NCBI RefSeq assembly: GCF_004342025.1
Contig: NZ_SLWN01000003.1
Location: forward strand, 310,001 to 374,000
Reading direction: 5' to 3'
Source: Kribbella steppae
GTDB taxonomy: Bacteria; Actinomycetota; Actinomycetes; Propionibacteriales; Kribbellaceae
DNA: 64,000 bases
Position 1 is the stretch's first letter, and each line of letters opens with the position of its first letter. Position numbers and translations under genes: made by a program. Below, piece after piece: positions 17,807 to 26,283 of this stretch. Below the pieces are notes generated by a model. That model made no database searches. It was not told the origin of the DNA and saw only the letters and a list, made by a program, of their open reading frames with translations.

Positions 17807-19051
17807 ATGATTCCCGAGCCGGGCGTCGTACCGACGGCGTTCGCGGAACCGGTCGCCCGGGTTCGGTCGCGCTGGACGGCGGCCGTCGTACTGGCCAATG
17901 TCGGTGTCTTCGCGGCCTGGCTGGGACCGATCCAGGTGCTGCTGGCGAAACAGTCCGAGGCGGTTGCTCCGGGCAACAAGGAGTTCGTGTTCGGCTTGGT
18001 GACCGGGGTCGGCGCGGCCGTCTCGGTGGTCGCGAACCCGTTGGCCGGCGCGATCTCCGACCGTACGACGTCCCGCTTCGGCCGTCGGGTGCCATGGGTG
18101 CTGGCCGGCGCTCTCGGCGGTGTCGTTGGACTACTGGTGCTGTCCGGCGTCGCGTCCGTCGCCTGGATGCTAGTCGGCTGGTGCCTGGTGCAACTGTTCG
18201 GCAACGCGTTGCTCGCGGCAATCACCGCCGCCGTGCCGGACCGGGTCCCGACACTCCAGCGCGGCGCTGTCGGGGGATGGGTCGCGCTGTCCCAGGTCCT
18301 CGGCGCATTGGTCGGCACGGGGCTTGCGACGTACTTCGGTGGCATTGGCGCCGGGTACGTCGCTTGTGCGGTCTTCCTGCTGTTGTCGGTGCTGCCGTAT
18401 CTACTGGGGAGCGGTGACGAGCGGCTGGTTGCGCGACCGCCGCTGGTGATGCGCGACTTCGTCCGCGGCTTCTGGATCAGCCCGCGCCGCTACCCGGACT
18501 TCGGCTGGGGCTGGCTGACGCGCTTCCTGTTCAACGTGGGCAATGCGCTCGGGACGTTGTACCTCTTCTACTACCTGCAGGACGAGGTCCGCGTCGACGA
18601 GCCGGACACCGCCGTACTGATCCTGACCGCGATCTACAGCGGCTGCGTCCTCGTCACCGCCGTTGCCTTCGGCACCTGGTCCGACCGGATCGCCCGCCGC
18701 AAGATCTTCGTCACCGCCTCCGGCGTGGTGATGGCGGTGGCCGGCGTCGTCCTCGCCTTCTGGCCCACCTGGCCCGGCGCCGTCCTCGGCGCGATCATCC
18801 TGGGCGCAGGCTTCGGCGTCTACCTGTCCGTCGACTTCGCGCTCCTCACCCAGATCCTCCCCAGCGCCCGCGACCGCGCCAAGGACCTCGGCGTCATCAA
18901 CATCGCCAACTCCCTCCCCCAGGTCTTCGCCCCCGCCATCGCCGCCCCCATCGTCAAACAGCTCGGCGGCTACCCCGCCCTCTACCTCCTAGCCGCCTCC
19001 GTAACGCTCCTAGCCGGCCTACTGGTCCGCCAAATCCGCACAGTCAATTGA
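17807..19051 (+). CDS. MFS transporter, probable sugar or glycoside carrier
   Basis: The protein has 414 residues with about 12 hydrophobic segments. The loop motif SDRTTSRFGRRVPWVLAG between helices 2 and 3 is the MFS motif, in the form seen in glycoside and sugar symporters; a second copy is SDRIARRKIFV. The gap to the beta-glucosidase is 9 bp, so the pair probably imports and splits a beta-glucoside. The substrate is inferred from that context. Confidence 0.83.
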   Translation: MIPEPGVVPTAFAEPVARVRSRWTAAVVLANVGVFAAWLGPIQVLLAKQSEAVAPGNKEFVFGLVTGVGAAVSVVANPLAGAISDRTTSRFGRRVPWVLAGALGGVVGLLVLSGVASVAWMLVGWCLVQLFGNALLAAITAAVPDRVPTLQRGAVGGWVALSQVLGALVGTGLATYFGGIGAGYVACAVFLLLSVLPYLLGSGDERLVARPPLVMRDFVRGFWISPRRYPDFGWGWLTRFLFNVGNALGTLYLFYYLQDEVRVDEPDTAVLILTAIYSGCVLVTAVAFGTWSDRIARRKIFVTASGVVMAVAGVVLAFWPTWPGAVLGAIILGAGFGVYLSVDFALLTQILPSARDRAKDLGVINIANSLPQVFAPAIAAPIVKQLGGYPALYLLAASVTLLAGLLVRQIRTVN

Positions 19052-19054
19052 GCG

Positions 19055-19108
19055 AGCCGGCCGGTTGCATGACATCGCGAGGGATGTGCGTGACCTGGCC
19101 GGCCGGCT
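19055..19108. terminator. Terminator between convergent MFS genes
   Basis: Perfect 10-bp arms (AGCCGGCCGG and CCGGCCGGCT) enclose a 34-base loop that holds a smaller ACATC/GATGT stem. It lies between the two convergent transporter genes. Confidence 0.6.
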
Positions 19109-19116
19109 GGGGTGAG

Positions 19117-20472
19117 TCAGGCGGCGACTAGCTGGGGCTCGGGGGCCGGGGCCGGGGCCGGGGTGATGTCGGTCGGGGCTGAGATGGCGTCGTACTCGGC
19201 GGTGAGGCGGCGGTAGGTCTTGGTGAGGAAGGCCAGGAGGACGACGATCAGCATGATGGTGCTGGCGACGACGAAGGTGAGGGCTAGGCCGCGGGCCTGG
19301 CCGGAACCCAGGAGCCAGCCGAAGGTGGAGTCGCCGCTGGTGGAGTTCATGTAGGGGATCAGGAGGAACTGGGCGACCGGGCCGATGGCGAAGGCGGCGA
19401 CCGGGGTGGAGGCCGACTCGATGCTGTGGGCGAAGCCGAAGATGCGGCCCTGGGTCTCGAACGGTACGACGCGCTGCAGGATCGTCTGCTCGGCCGCCTC
19501 GGCGATCGGGACGACCAGCATGAACCCGAGCATGCCCAGCACCAGCAGCGACTGCCATTCGCGGATCGCGGTGGTCATGCCGATGACGGCGATCGCCACG
19601 TTCGCCAGTAGCAGGATCCGCAGCGGCGAGCGGCCCAGGCCGAAGCGCGCCACGATCGCACCGCCGGCGATGAAGCCGATGCTGGTGATGCCGAGGACGA
19701 GGCCCCACGACTCGACCGAGAAGAGGATCAGGCCGTACGGGTCCATCAGCGTCATGAACACGCCCATGATGAGGTTGTTGAAGGTGCTGAACAGGACCAG
19801 CGGCACCAGACCCGGTACGGCGCGCATGGTCCGCCACGAACCACGCAGGTCCAGGTGGTTGCGCTGGTGGCGTGCCGGGCGCGGCTCGTCGATCCGGATC
19901 GCGATCAGCAGGTGTCCGAGGACGACGGTCGTGAGTACGACGGCGATGGTGACCGTACCGCCCATCCCGAGGAACCCGACCGACAGACCGCTGAGGACGC
20001 TGGTCACCAGGTGAGCTAGGCCGTTGACCGTGCCGACCATGCCGTTGGCCTTGTCGCGGCGGTCGGCGGGGACCAGGAGCGTCACCGTGGTGGACAACGC
20101 GATGCTGCGCAGGCCGCCGGCGAGGCTGCCGAGGAGGACCAGAGCCGCGAACACCCAGAACCAAGGCTTGTTCCAGTCGGTCACCGGGACCAGCAGGTAC
20201 ACCAGGCCGGCAGCGGCGAAGGCGGCTCCGGTGGTCGAGCTGGAGATCACCATCGCGGTCTTCTTGCGGTTCGCGTCGACGATCGCGCCGAAGACGGCGC
20301 CGAACAACGCGCCGGCCAGCATGGAGCTTCCGGAGACGATGGACGCGACCAGCACGGACTCGGTCACCAGGTAGACCCAGAACGCCAGCGCGAAGGACAG
20401 GAACGTGGTCGTGACGTTGGCGATGAGAGTGTTGACCAGCAACCGCTTGAAGGTGCTGTTCTGCTCGCTCAT
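19117..20472 (-). CDS. MFS transporter, DHA3-like efflux carrier
   Basis: The protein has 451 residues with 12 predicted membrane helices. The N terminus SEQNSTFKRLLVNTLIANVTTTFLSFALAFWVYLVTESVLVASIV matches macrolide- or enterobactin-type DHA3 exporters. The inter-helix loop GAIVDANRKKTAMVI is a form of the MFS loop motif with Asn where Arg is common. The Ala/Pro-rich tail (PAPAPAPEP) is cytoplasmic. The substrate is unknown. Confidence 0.82.
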   Translation of the reverse strand: MSEQNSTFKRLLVNTLIANVTTTFLSFALAFWVYLVTESVLVASIVSGSSMLAGALFGAVFGAIVDANRKKTAMVISSSTTGAAFAAAGLVYLLVPVTDWNKPWFWVFAALVLLGSLAGGLRSIALSTTVTLLVPADRRDKANGMVGTVNGLAHLVTSVLSGLSVGFLGMGGTVTIAVVLTTVVLGHLLIAIRIDEPRPARHQRNHLDLRGSWRTMRAVPGLVPLVLFSTFNNLIMGVFMTLMDPYGLILFSVESWGLVLGITSIGFIAGGAIVARFGLGRSPLRILLLANVAIAVIGMTTAIREWQSLLVLGMLGFMLVVPIAEAAEQTILQRVVPFETQGRIFGFAHSIESASTPVAAFAIGPVAQFLLIPYMNSTSGDSTFGWLLGSGQARGLALTFVVASTIMLIVVLLAFLTKTYRRLTAEYDAISAPTDITPAPAPAPEPQLVAA

Positions 20473-20582
20473 GGTGACTCCTGGGTCGTGATCGGGCGGC
20501 TCTTACCTGTACGTCGTACGTATCGGGCGAGATTTGACACAGTCGCGACCACGAATTTCGGAGCACGGTTAAGGTGCCTCCC

Positions 20583-21800
20583 ATGTCACCGGTGCAGCAG
20601 TCGTCCAAGCTCGCGAATGTCTGTTACGAGATCCGTGGACCCGTGCTGGACGAGGCACAGCGGCTGGAGGCGGCCGGTCACCGGATCCTCAAGCTGAACA
20701 CCGGCAACCCCGCGCCGTTCGGGTTCGAGTGCCCGCCGGAGATCCTCGAGGACATCGTGCGTAGTCTCGCGGACGCGCACGGTTACGGCGACGCCAAGGG
20801 GCTGCCGGCAGCCCGGCGGGCGGTCGTCCAGCACTACCAGCCGTGGGGGATCCACCTGGACATCGAGGACGTGTACATCGGCAACGGTGTGTCCGAGCTG
20901 ATCCAGATGGCCGTCCAGGCGTTGCTCGAGGACGGCGACGAGGTCCTCATCCCCGCTCCGGACTACCCCCTGTGGACCGCGGCGGTCGCGCTGGCCGGAG
21001 GTACGCCGGTGCACTACCGCTGCGACGAGCAGGCGGACTGGATGCCGGACCCCGCCGACATCGAGCGGAAGATCACCGACCGCACCAGGGCCCTGGTGAT
21101 CATCAACCCGAACAACCCGACCGGCGCCGTCTACGACCGCGAACTCCTGGTCGAGCTGACCGAGATCGCCCGCCGGCACGGCCTGCTGATCTACGCCGAC
21201 GAGATCTACGACAAGATCCTGTACGACGGGGTGGAGCACACGCCGATCGCGTCACTGGCTCCCGACGTACTGACGCTGACCTTCAACGGCCTGTCGAAGG
21301 CCTACCGCGTCGCCGGTTTCCGCTGCGGGTGGCTGGCGGTGAGCGGGCCGAAGCACCACGCGGCGAGTTACCTCGAGGGCCTCACGATCCTGTCGAACAT
21401 GCGGCTGTGTGCCAACATGCCCTCGCAGCATGCGGTCGCGACCGCGCTCGGTGGCAGGCAGTCGATCAAGGATCTGGTGTTGCCCGGCGGACGACTGCTG
21501 GCTCAGCGCGATACGGCGTACGAGCTGCTCACCCAGATTCCCGGCGTGAGCTGTGTGAAGCCGAAGGGTGCGCTGTACGTGTTCCCGCGGCTGGACCCGA
21601 AGGTCTTCGGGATCACCGATGACCGGCAGTTCGTCCTCGACCTGCTCCGGGCCGAGAAGATCATGATCGTGCAGGGCACCGGCTTCAACTGGCCGGAACC
21701 CGATCACATCCGCATCGTCACGCTCCCGCACAAGGACCAACTCGAGGACGCCCTCACCCGGATCGCGACGTTCCTCGACTCCTATCGCCAACGGTCATGA
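20583..21800 (+). CDS. PLP-dependent aminotransferase, AlaA/AlaT-like
   Basis: From ATG 20583 the protein has 405 residues; GTG 20574 is an in-frame alternative. It shows fold-type I class I signatures: KLNTGNPAPFGFECPPEI, GNGVSELIQMA, IPAPDYPLW, IINPNNPTGAVY, YADEIYDKILYDG and the PLP Lys in FNGLSKAYRVAGFRCGW. Sequence and length match the AlaA/AlaT group, which interconvert alanine/2-oxoglutarate and pyruvate/glutamate. Its 3' end overlaps the convergent EVE gene by 47 bp. Confidence 0.9.
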   Translation: MSPVQQSSKLANVCYEIRGPVLDEAQRLEAAGHRILKLNTGNPAPFGFECPPEILEDIVRSLADAHGYGDAKGLPAARRAVVQHYQPWGIHLDIEDVYIGNGVSELIQMAVQALLEDGDEVLIPAPDYPLWTAAVALAGGTPVHYRCDEQADWMPDPADIERKITDRTRALVIINPNNPTGAVYDRELLVELTEIARRHGLLIYADEIYDKILYDGVEHTPIASLAPDVLTLTFNGLSKAYRVAGFRCGWLAVSGPKHHAASYLEGLTILSNMRLCANMPSQHAVATALGGRQSIKDLVLPGGRLLAQRDTAYELLTQIPGVSCVKPKGALYVFPRLDPKVFGITDDRQFVLDLLRAEKIMIVQGTGFNWPEPDHIRIVTLPHKDQLEDALTRIATFLDSYRQRS

Positions 21801-22245
21801 CGGCCTGGAGCGCCTCGAAGTCCTCGACCGGGAGTGAAACCAGGCCGCGGCGGAGCTGGTAGCCCCAGTTGGGTTGCCGGGTGAGCTCCAGTTCGAGCTC
21901 ACGTAGTGGCACCGGTTGGACAGCCAGGAAGTCGACCCGGCGCCGCCACGGACGGACGGTGCCGTGCGAACCCATGCTCATCGGCTCGGCCAGGTAGGGC
22001 TCGGCGTCGGCGACGAGGCCGAGCGCGGTGAACGCGCGGAGCGGGGTCGTGTCGCCGAAGCGTTCGGTCGGGGAGTAGATGACGAAGCCGTCCCCTCGGC
22101 GCAGCCGGGCGACGTTGTGGCGCTTTCCGTGATTGAGCTGGATGAAGTACTGCTGTACGGCGATCCGCGCATGCTCGGCCGAGACGACACCGAGCCAGGC
22201 TCGTTCAGGTTTCATCTGGCTAGTCTCGGTCCGAATATCTGTCAC
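21754..22245 (-). CDS. EVE-domain (UPF0310) protein
   Basis: 163 residues from GTG 22245, or 153 from ATG 22215. The EVE-type signature is clear: WLGVVSAEHARIAVQQYFIQLNHGKRHNVARLRRGDGFVIYSPTERFGD split over the first strands, then AFTALGLVADAEPY and WRRRVDF. EVE proteins belong to the PUA-like fold; relatives read modified bases in DNA or RNA. TATAAG on the minus strand ends about 10 bases before GTG 22245, so a leaderless transcript starting at that GTG is possible. Neither start has a good ribosome-binding site. Confidence 0.82.
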   Translation of the reverse strand: MTDIRTETSQMKPERAWLGVVSAEHARIAVQQYFIQLNHGKRHNVARLRRGDGFVIYSPTERFGDTTPLRAFTALGLVADAEPYLAEPMSMGSHGTVRPWRRRVDFLAVQPVPLRELELELTRQPNWGYQLRRGLVSLPVEDFEALQAVMTVGDRSRGTSRSG

Positions 22246-22328
22246 GAACTGTCTTATATTCAGTGGGCTGCGCCGAGCTCGACCAGGAGTACGCCGGCCG
22301 CGATGAACCCGGTTGGTCGTAGACAGTT

Positions 22329-22386
22329 GGTGGGCTGGGACAGGAAATGGTGGGCTGGGACAGCTAATAACCTGTCCCAGCCCACC
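22329..22386 (+). promoter_or_regulatory. Two competing left arms and one right arm: alternative hairpins
   Basis: GGTGGGCTGGGACAG occurs twice (22329-22343 and 22349-22363), and its exact complement CTGTCCCAGCCCACC once (22372-22386). The second copy gives a tight 15-bp stem with an 8-base loop; the first can pair with the same arm. The block lies in the 234-base gap upstream of the gamma-carbonic anhydrase gene. It could end transcription or act as a switch. Confidence 0.7.
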
Positions 22387-22479
22387 GGTAGTTGTCTCCG
22401 CTTCGCGCCCGTGGGGCTGGCTGGAGCGGCGCGGTCGGCAGGGCGGCAGGGGTAGGTGGGTGGGTGGTTAAGGTGCGCT

Positions 22480-23001
22480 ATGCCCTTGTTCTCGTTTGAA
22501 GGTAAGAGTCCGGTTGTGCATCCGGAGGCGTGGATCGCGCCGACGGCGACGTTGGTCGGGGACGTGGTGGTCGAGGAAGGGGTGTCGATCTGGTACGGCG
22601 CCGTGGTGCGGGCCGATCTGGGCCGGATCACGATCCGGGCGGGGGCGAACATCCAGGACAACACCGTGATCCATGTCGGCAGCAACGGGTGTGAGATCGG
22701 GCCGAACGCGACCGTCGGACACCAGTGCCTGGTGCACGACTGCATGATCGGCGAGCAGGCGCTGGTGGGGAACGGTGCGATCGTGCTCGACGGCGCGGTG
22801 GTGGGTGAGCGCAGTCTGGTCGCGGCCGGCTCGACGGTGACGCCGGGGGCGGTGATCCCGCCGGAATCGGTCGCGATGGGCAGCCCGGCGAAGAAGATCG
22901 TGCCGCTCGAAGGCGTCGCGAAACTCTTCGTCGACCACAACGCCGCCGTCTACCACGACCTGGCCCGCCGCCACGCGTCGACCGTCGAACAGGTCGGCTA
23001 A
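22480..23001 (+). CDS. Gamma-class carbonic anhydrase-like protein
   Basis: The protein has 173 residues. Left-handed beta-helix hexapeptides fill residues 12-140 (VHPEAWIAPTATLVGDVVVEEGVSIWYGAVVRAD). Three metal His are present: His65 in VIHVG, His81 in VGHQ and His86 in LVHDC. GSPAKKIVPL near the end is typical of the YrdA/CaiE-type subgroup. Such proteins bind zinc or iron as trimers; only some show carbonic anhydrase activity. ATG 22480 is preferred to the in-frame GTG at 22456. Confidence 0.87.
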   Translation: MPLFSFEGKSPVVHPEAWIAPTATLVGDVVVEEGVSIWYGAVVRADLGRITIRAGANIQDNTVIHVGSNGCEIGPNATVGHQCLVHDCMIGEQALVGNGAIVLDGAVVGERSLVAAGSTVTPGAVIPPESVAMGSPAKKIVPLEGVAKLFVDHNAAVYHDLARRHASTVEQVG

Positions 23002-23016
23002 AACGGGCCGAACCGG

Positions 23017-23232
23017 CTGGTGTCGAGCGGGCTGGCGTCGAGTGGGCTGGCTGGGGTCGAGTGGGCCAGCTGGGGTGAACGGGTCGGACTGGTGTCGAGC
23101 GGGCTGGCGTCGAGTGGGCTGGCTGGGGTCGAGTGGGCCAGCTGGGGTGAACGGGCCGGGCTGGTGTCGAGGGGACCGGACTGGTGTCGAGGGGACGGCT
23201 GGGGTGAACGGTGCCCATGGTGGGAATCTCCC
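23017..23232. repeat. 72-bp tandem repeat, two full copies and a decayed third
   Basis: CTGGTGTCGAGCGGGCTGGC starts a unit at 23017 that recurs at 23089 nearly unchanged, and the third start at 23161 is truncated and rearranged. Within each unit a shorter CTGG(N)GTCGAG(C/T)GGG motif is itself repeated. The block follows the gamma-carbonic anhydrase gene directly and fills most of the 360-base gap before the HD gene. The 72-bp period is a multiple of 3 and open frames run through it, but none has a start and Shine-Dalgarno I trust. Confidence 0.85.
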
Positions 23233-23383
23233 GATTCCCCACCACGGGGCCGCTGGTGCGGGCTGTCTGCTCAACCCGACCACCAACCCGGTACCCATGC
23301 GGGCCAGGACAACTCTTGTCGGCTTCGCGACAGGGCTGCTAGCGTGATGAGCCAGTCTTGCAATGGTTGTAAGAAAGGCGGCC

Positions 23384-24112
23384 GTGGTGACGAGCGGGCA
23401 ACTCGATCTGGCTGCCAAGCTGCGGTTCGCCCGAGCGGCCGTGTTCGCCCAGCTCAGCGGTTTGCCCGACCTGATCCGTGCCCGCCTGACAGCCGGTCCT
23501 GGTACGGCGGCACTCCTCACGGACCGCGAGCCGCCGGACACCGCGTTGACGCGCGAGGTGCTCGAGCTGGCCAGGTCGTCGTACCAGAAACCGTTGCTCG
23601 GTCACTGCCTCCGCACCTGGTTGTGGGCCGATCTCCTCGGCGGGCGCGACGGGATCAAACCCGACCAGGAGTTGCTGTACGTCGCCTGCCTCCTGCACGA
23701 CATCGCCCTCACGGACCGCCATCGGCCACCACCGGAAGCCGCCTGCTTCGCCGTCCACGGTGGTGAAGTCGCCCGTACGACGTTGGCAGAGCTCGGCGCC
23801 GAGCCGTCGTACGCCGATGAAGTCGCACAGGCGATCGCGCTGCACATGAACATCCATTTGCCCACGGACCAAGGGCTCGAGGCGCATCTCCTGCACGCCG
23901 GCGCGCATCTGGACGTCGCCGGAACGCGTGCCGGCGAGTTGCCGCGTCAGGCGATCCGCGACGTCGTCAGCATGCATCCGCGTGCTGGCTTCCCGGACTG
24001 TTTCGCCACGCTCATGCTCCGCGAATCGGCCGAACGTCCCAACTCCCGCGCCGCTCTCCTCTGGCGCCTCGGCATGCGCCTGCCTCTCAACCACAACCCG
24101 CTCGACCGGTGA
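23384..24112 (+). CDS. HD-domain protein (putative metal-dependent hydrolase)
   Basis: About 242 residues from GTG 23384 (AAAGG 7-8 bases before); ATG 23363 is also in frame. The HD motif is visible: GHCLRTWLWADLL gives the first His, LLYVACLLHDIAL the HD pair, and HGGEVARTT and AIALHMNIHL further His. The pattern recalls the cyanamide-hydratase-like HD group, but no substrate can be assigned. The imperfect dyad CTTGCAA-TGG-TTGTAAG at 23357-23373 just upstream may be a regulator site. The stop overlaps the start of the next gene. Confidence 0.8.
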   Translation: MVTSGQLDLAAKLRFARAAVFAQLSGLPDLIRARLTAGPGTAALLTDREPPDTALTREVLELARSSYQKPLLGHCLRTWLWADLLGGRDGIKPDQELLYVACLLHDIALTDRHRPPPEAACFAVHGGEVARTTLAELGAEPSYADEVAQAIALHMNIHLPTDQGLEAHLLHAGAHLDVAGTRAGELPRQAIRDVVSMHPRAGFPDCFATLMLRESAERPNSRAALLWRLGMRLPLNHNPLDR

Positions 24113-24522
24113 CCCCCGCCACCTGGCGATGGATCTTGCTCGGCCTGGGCCTGACCTACCTAGCACTCGCCAGCTGGGCGCTGACCGCACCGGCGTCGTT
24201 CGCCGCAGCCCTTGCCAACTTCGGCCCGGGCGATCAGCACCTCGTCCGTGACTTCGGCGCCTGTTCTGCCGCGTTCGGCATCGGGCTCGTCGTCGCGGCC
24301 CGCAAGCCGTCCTGGCGTACGCCGGTGCTCACGGTCACCACACTGTGGAACGGTCTGCACGCCATCAACCACATCATCGACAGCGGTAAGTCCCACCCCG
24401 CCGCGGTCGGCCCGATCGAAGCCGCACTCCTCGTCGCCGCAACCTTCCTCCTCGCCTTCCTCGCCCGCGCCAGCACACAGCGCGCCAGCACACAGCGCGC
24501 CGGCACAAAGGGGGACAGCTAG
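24109..24522 (+). CDS. Small four-helix membrane protein
   Basis: The protein has 137 residues. Hydrophobic helices lie at about 7-29, 48-62, 70-86 and 100-122. GTG 24109 overlaps the stop of the HD gene, so the two are coupled. The tail holds a repeated RASTQ unit coded by a short DNA repeat (CGCGCCAGCACACAG twice). I do not recognise the family beyond a general resemblance to DUF4345-like proteins. Confidence 0.65.
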   Translation: MTPATWRWILLGLGLTYLALASWALTAPASFAAALANFGPGDQHLVRDFGACSAAFGIGLVVAARKPSWRTPVLTVTTLWNGLHAINHIIDSGKSHPAAVGPIEAALLVAATFLLAFLARASTQRASTQRAGTKGDS

Positions 24523-24532
24523 GGTTGAGCGG

Positions 24533-25666
24533 GTGCTCAGGCCGGTTGTGGGATTCGGTGCGTTCGGGCTGTTCTGGGGTGCGTGGGGCGCGATCCTGCC
24601 GGCGGTCCGGACTGAGGTCGGCGTCAGTGATGGAGAACTCGGGATCGCGCTGCTCATGGTGGGCCTGGGTGCGTTGGCGTCGATGCGGTTCACCGGGTAC
24701 CTGATCGATCGGTACGGCGGTGTCGTGCTGCCGGTCGTGGTGGTGTTGTTCGGGGCGTGCGGCGTACTGCCCGCGTTGGCCGACTCGGCTGTGACGCTCA
24801 GCGCGGCGCTGTTCTTGCTCGGGGCAACCTCGGGTGCGACGGATGTCGCCATCAACGCGGCCGGATCCGATGCGGAGGCCGTCACCGGCCGACCGCTGAT
24901 GAACCTTGCCCACGGCATCTTTTCCGTGGCGGTCGTCGTAGCCAGCCTCGGTACGGCGGCTTTGCGCACAGCCGGCGCGGACGCGTTGCCGGTGCTCGGC
25001 GGTGTCGGCGTGATCATCACAGTCGTAGCGGTCGTCGTACTCGGGCCAGGCTCCCGCGACAACCTCCATGTCTCCACAGAACCAAAGCCCAAGCGCCGAC
25101 TTGAGCCCGTACTCCTGGTTTTCGGGGGACTCTGCGCACTCGCCTTTGTCGTGGAGAACGCCTGGCAGAGCTGGAGCGCCGTACACCTCGACACGTCGCT
25201 GAACGCAGCACCAGGACTGGCGTCGAGCGCACCCGCGGTGTTCGCCGCCGCGGCCGCGACCGGGCGAATCGCCGGCAACGCCCTGCTGAGGCGATGGCGG
25301 CCGGTCCAGTTGCTGGTTGCCGGAGGTGCCCTCGCGGCAGTTGGCTCGATCGCGGCCGCCGCGGCGGGCTCCGCGTGGCTGGCGTTGGTCGGGATTGGCG
25401 TTGCCGGCCTGGGTACGTCGGTGTGCGCGCCGACCATCATCGGCATGGCCGGTGCGTGGGCCGGTCCGGAGCGGCGGGCCGGTGCGATCTCGACCGTGAC
25501 CACGATCGCGTACCTCGGCTTCCTGCTCGGCCCGGCCGCGGTCGGTGCGGCGTCGTCCGCCTCGTCGTTGCCGGTCGCGCTCGGCGGCGTCGCCGTACTG
25601 GCGCTCCTCGTCGCGGCTCTCGGCCCGGTCGCCGCCCGGCAGACCGAGCGGCAGCCAACACACTGA
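24533..25666 (+). CDS. MFS transporter
   Basis: The protein has 377 residues from GTG 24533; an AGGG box lies 9 bases before. About 12 helices are visible. The first segment FGAFGLFWGAWGAILPAVRTEVGVSDGELG and the later TDVAINAAGSDAEAVTGRPLMN recall YbjJ/FucP-like carriers, in which the first half has a conserved TDVAxN-type motif. It follows the small membrane protein by 10 bases and may be in the same operon as the HD protein. The substrate is unknown. Confidence 0.82.
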   Translation: MLRPVVGFGAFGLFWGAWGAILPAVRTEVGVSDGELGIALLMVGLGALASMRFTGYLIDRYGGVVLPVVVVLFGACGVLPALADSAVTLSAALFLLGATSGATDVAINAAGSDAEAVTGRPLMNLAHGIFSVAVVVASLGTAALRTAGADALPVLGGVGVIITVVAVVVLGPGSRDNLHVSTEPKPKRRLEPVLLVFGGLCALAFVVENAWQSWSAVHLDTSLNAAPGLASSAPAVFAAAAATGRIAGNALLRRWRPVQLLVAGGALAAVGSIAAAAAGSAWLALVGIGVAGLGTSVCAPTIIGMAGAWAGPERRAGAISTVTTIAYLGFLLGPAAVGAASSASSLPVALGGVAVLALLVAALGPVAARQTERQPTH

Positions 25667-25765
25667 CCCGCAGCCGACGCGCACCGACCTTTCAGCGCTG
25701 ATCAATGTGGTCGCGACCGAACCGATCGCCGTCTACGGTGGGCAGGAACTGAGGGGAGACAGCTG

Positions 25766-26128
25766 ATGACCGAGATCGCGAACACTGGTGCAGCGGTGGT
25801 CAACCGCGCCGACGGGCGGGACGACGGCGAGGAGTGGACCGAGAACTACGAGCAGCTTCCGGGTGGGGCGGGGGTCTCGCTGATCCTCGAGGCCACCACG
25901 AAGGAAGGCGTCGGCCCACGCCTGCACAAGCACCCGTACGCCGAGACGTTCATCATCCGGCGTGGTTCGGCCACCTTCACCGTCGGCACCGAGCAGGTCG
26001 TCGGCCGGGCCGGCCAGATCCTCGTCGTACCGGCGGACACTCCGCACAAGTTCGCCACCGGCCCCGGCGGCTACGAAGCCGTCCACATCCACGCCAACCC
26101 GACCTTCGAGACCACCTGGCTGGAGTGA
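25766..26128 (+). CDS. Small cupin-domain protein
   Basis: The protein has 120 residues; GAGGGGAG precedes ATG 25766. One cupin barrel is visible: GPRLHKHPYAETFIIRRGSATFTVG is the first metal motif with two His and a Glu, and PADTPHKFATGPGGYEAVHIHAN holds the second-motif His. Single-domain cupins range from sugar isomerases to dioxygenases and sensors, so no reaction is claimed. Confidence 0.82.
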   Translation: MTEIANTGAAVVNRADGRDDGEEWTENYEQLPGGAGVSLILEATTKEGVGPRLHKHPYAETFIIRRGSATFTVGTEQVVGRAGQILVVPADTPHKFATGPGGYEAVHIHANPTFETTWLE

Positions 26129-26187
26129 CTTGTGCGAGTGGCACCGTCACGCGCGAGGCCGACACCAGCCGCTCGCCGTATAAGGAA

Positions 26188-26283
26188 CTAGTCGAGGACG
26201 GCTGACCGCAGCCGCGAGACAAGCTCCTCGAACAGCTTTGGGCCGGTGCCGAAGTTCAGCAGGACCCAGGTGGTGGTCAAGAC
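26188..26283 (-). pseudogene. Possible C-terminal gene remnant
   Basis: Just beyond the TetR gene's stop, in another minus frame, the translation TTTWVLLNFGTGPKLFEEL followed by VSRLRSAVLD and a stop reads like a real protein end. It has no start or body in this frame. It may be a leftover of a gene cut off by rearrangement, or chance. I do not recognise a parent family. Confidence 0.25.

Noticed and set aside
20508..20520. TACGTCGTACGTA near the aminotransferase as an operator
   Set aside because: It is built from GTAC and CGTCGTAC, which are frequent all over the window, so it has little weight as a specific site.
23020..23766. A coding gene through the 72-bp repeats
   Set aside because: Open frames arise because the period is a multiple of three; there is no good start or ribosome-binding site, and the right part overlaps the HD gene in another frame.
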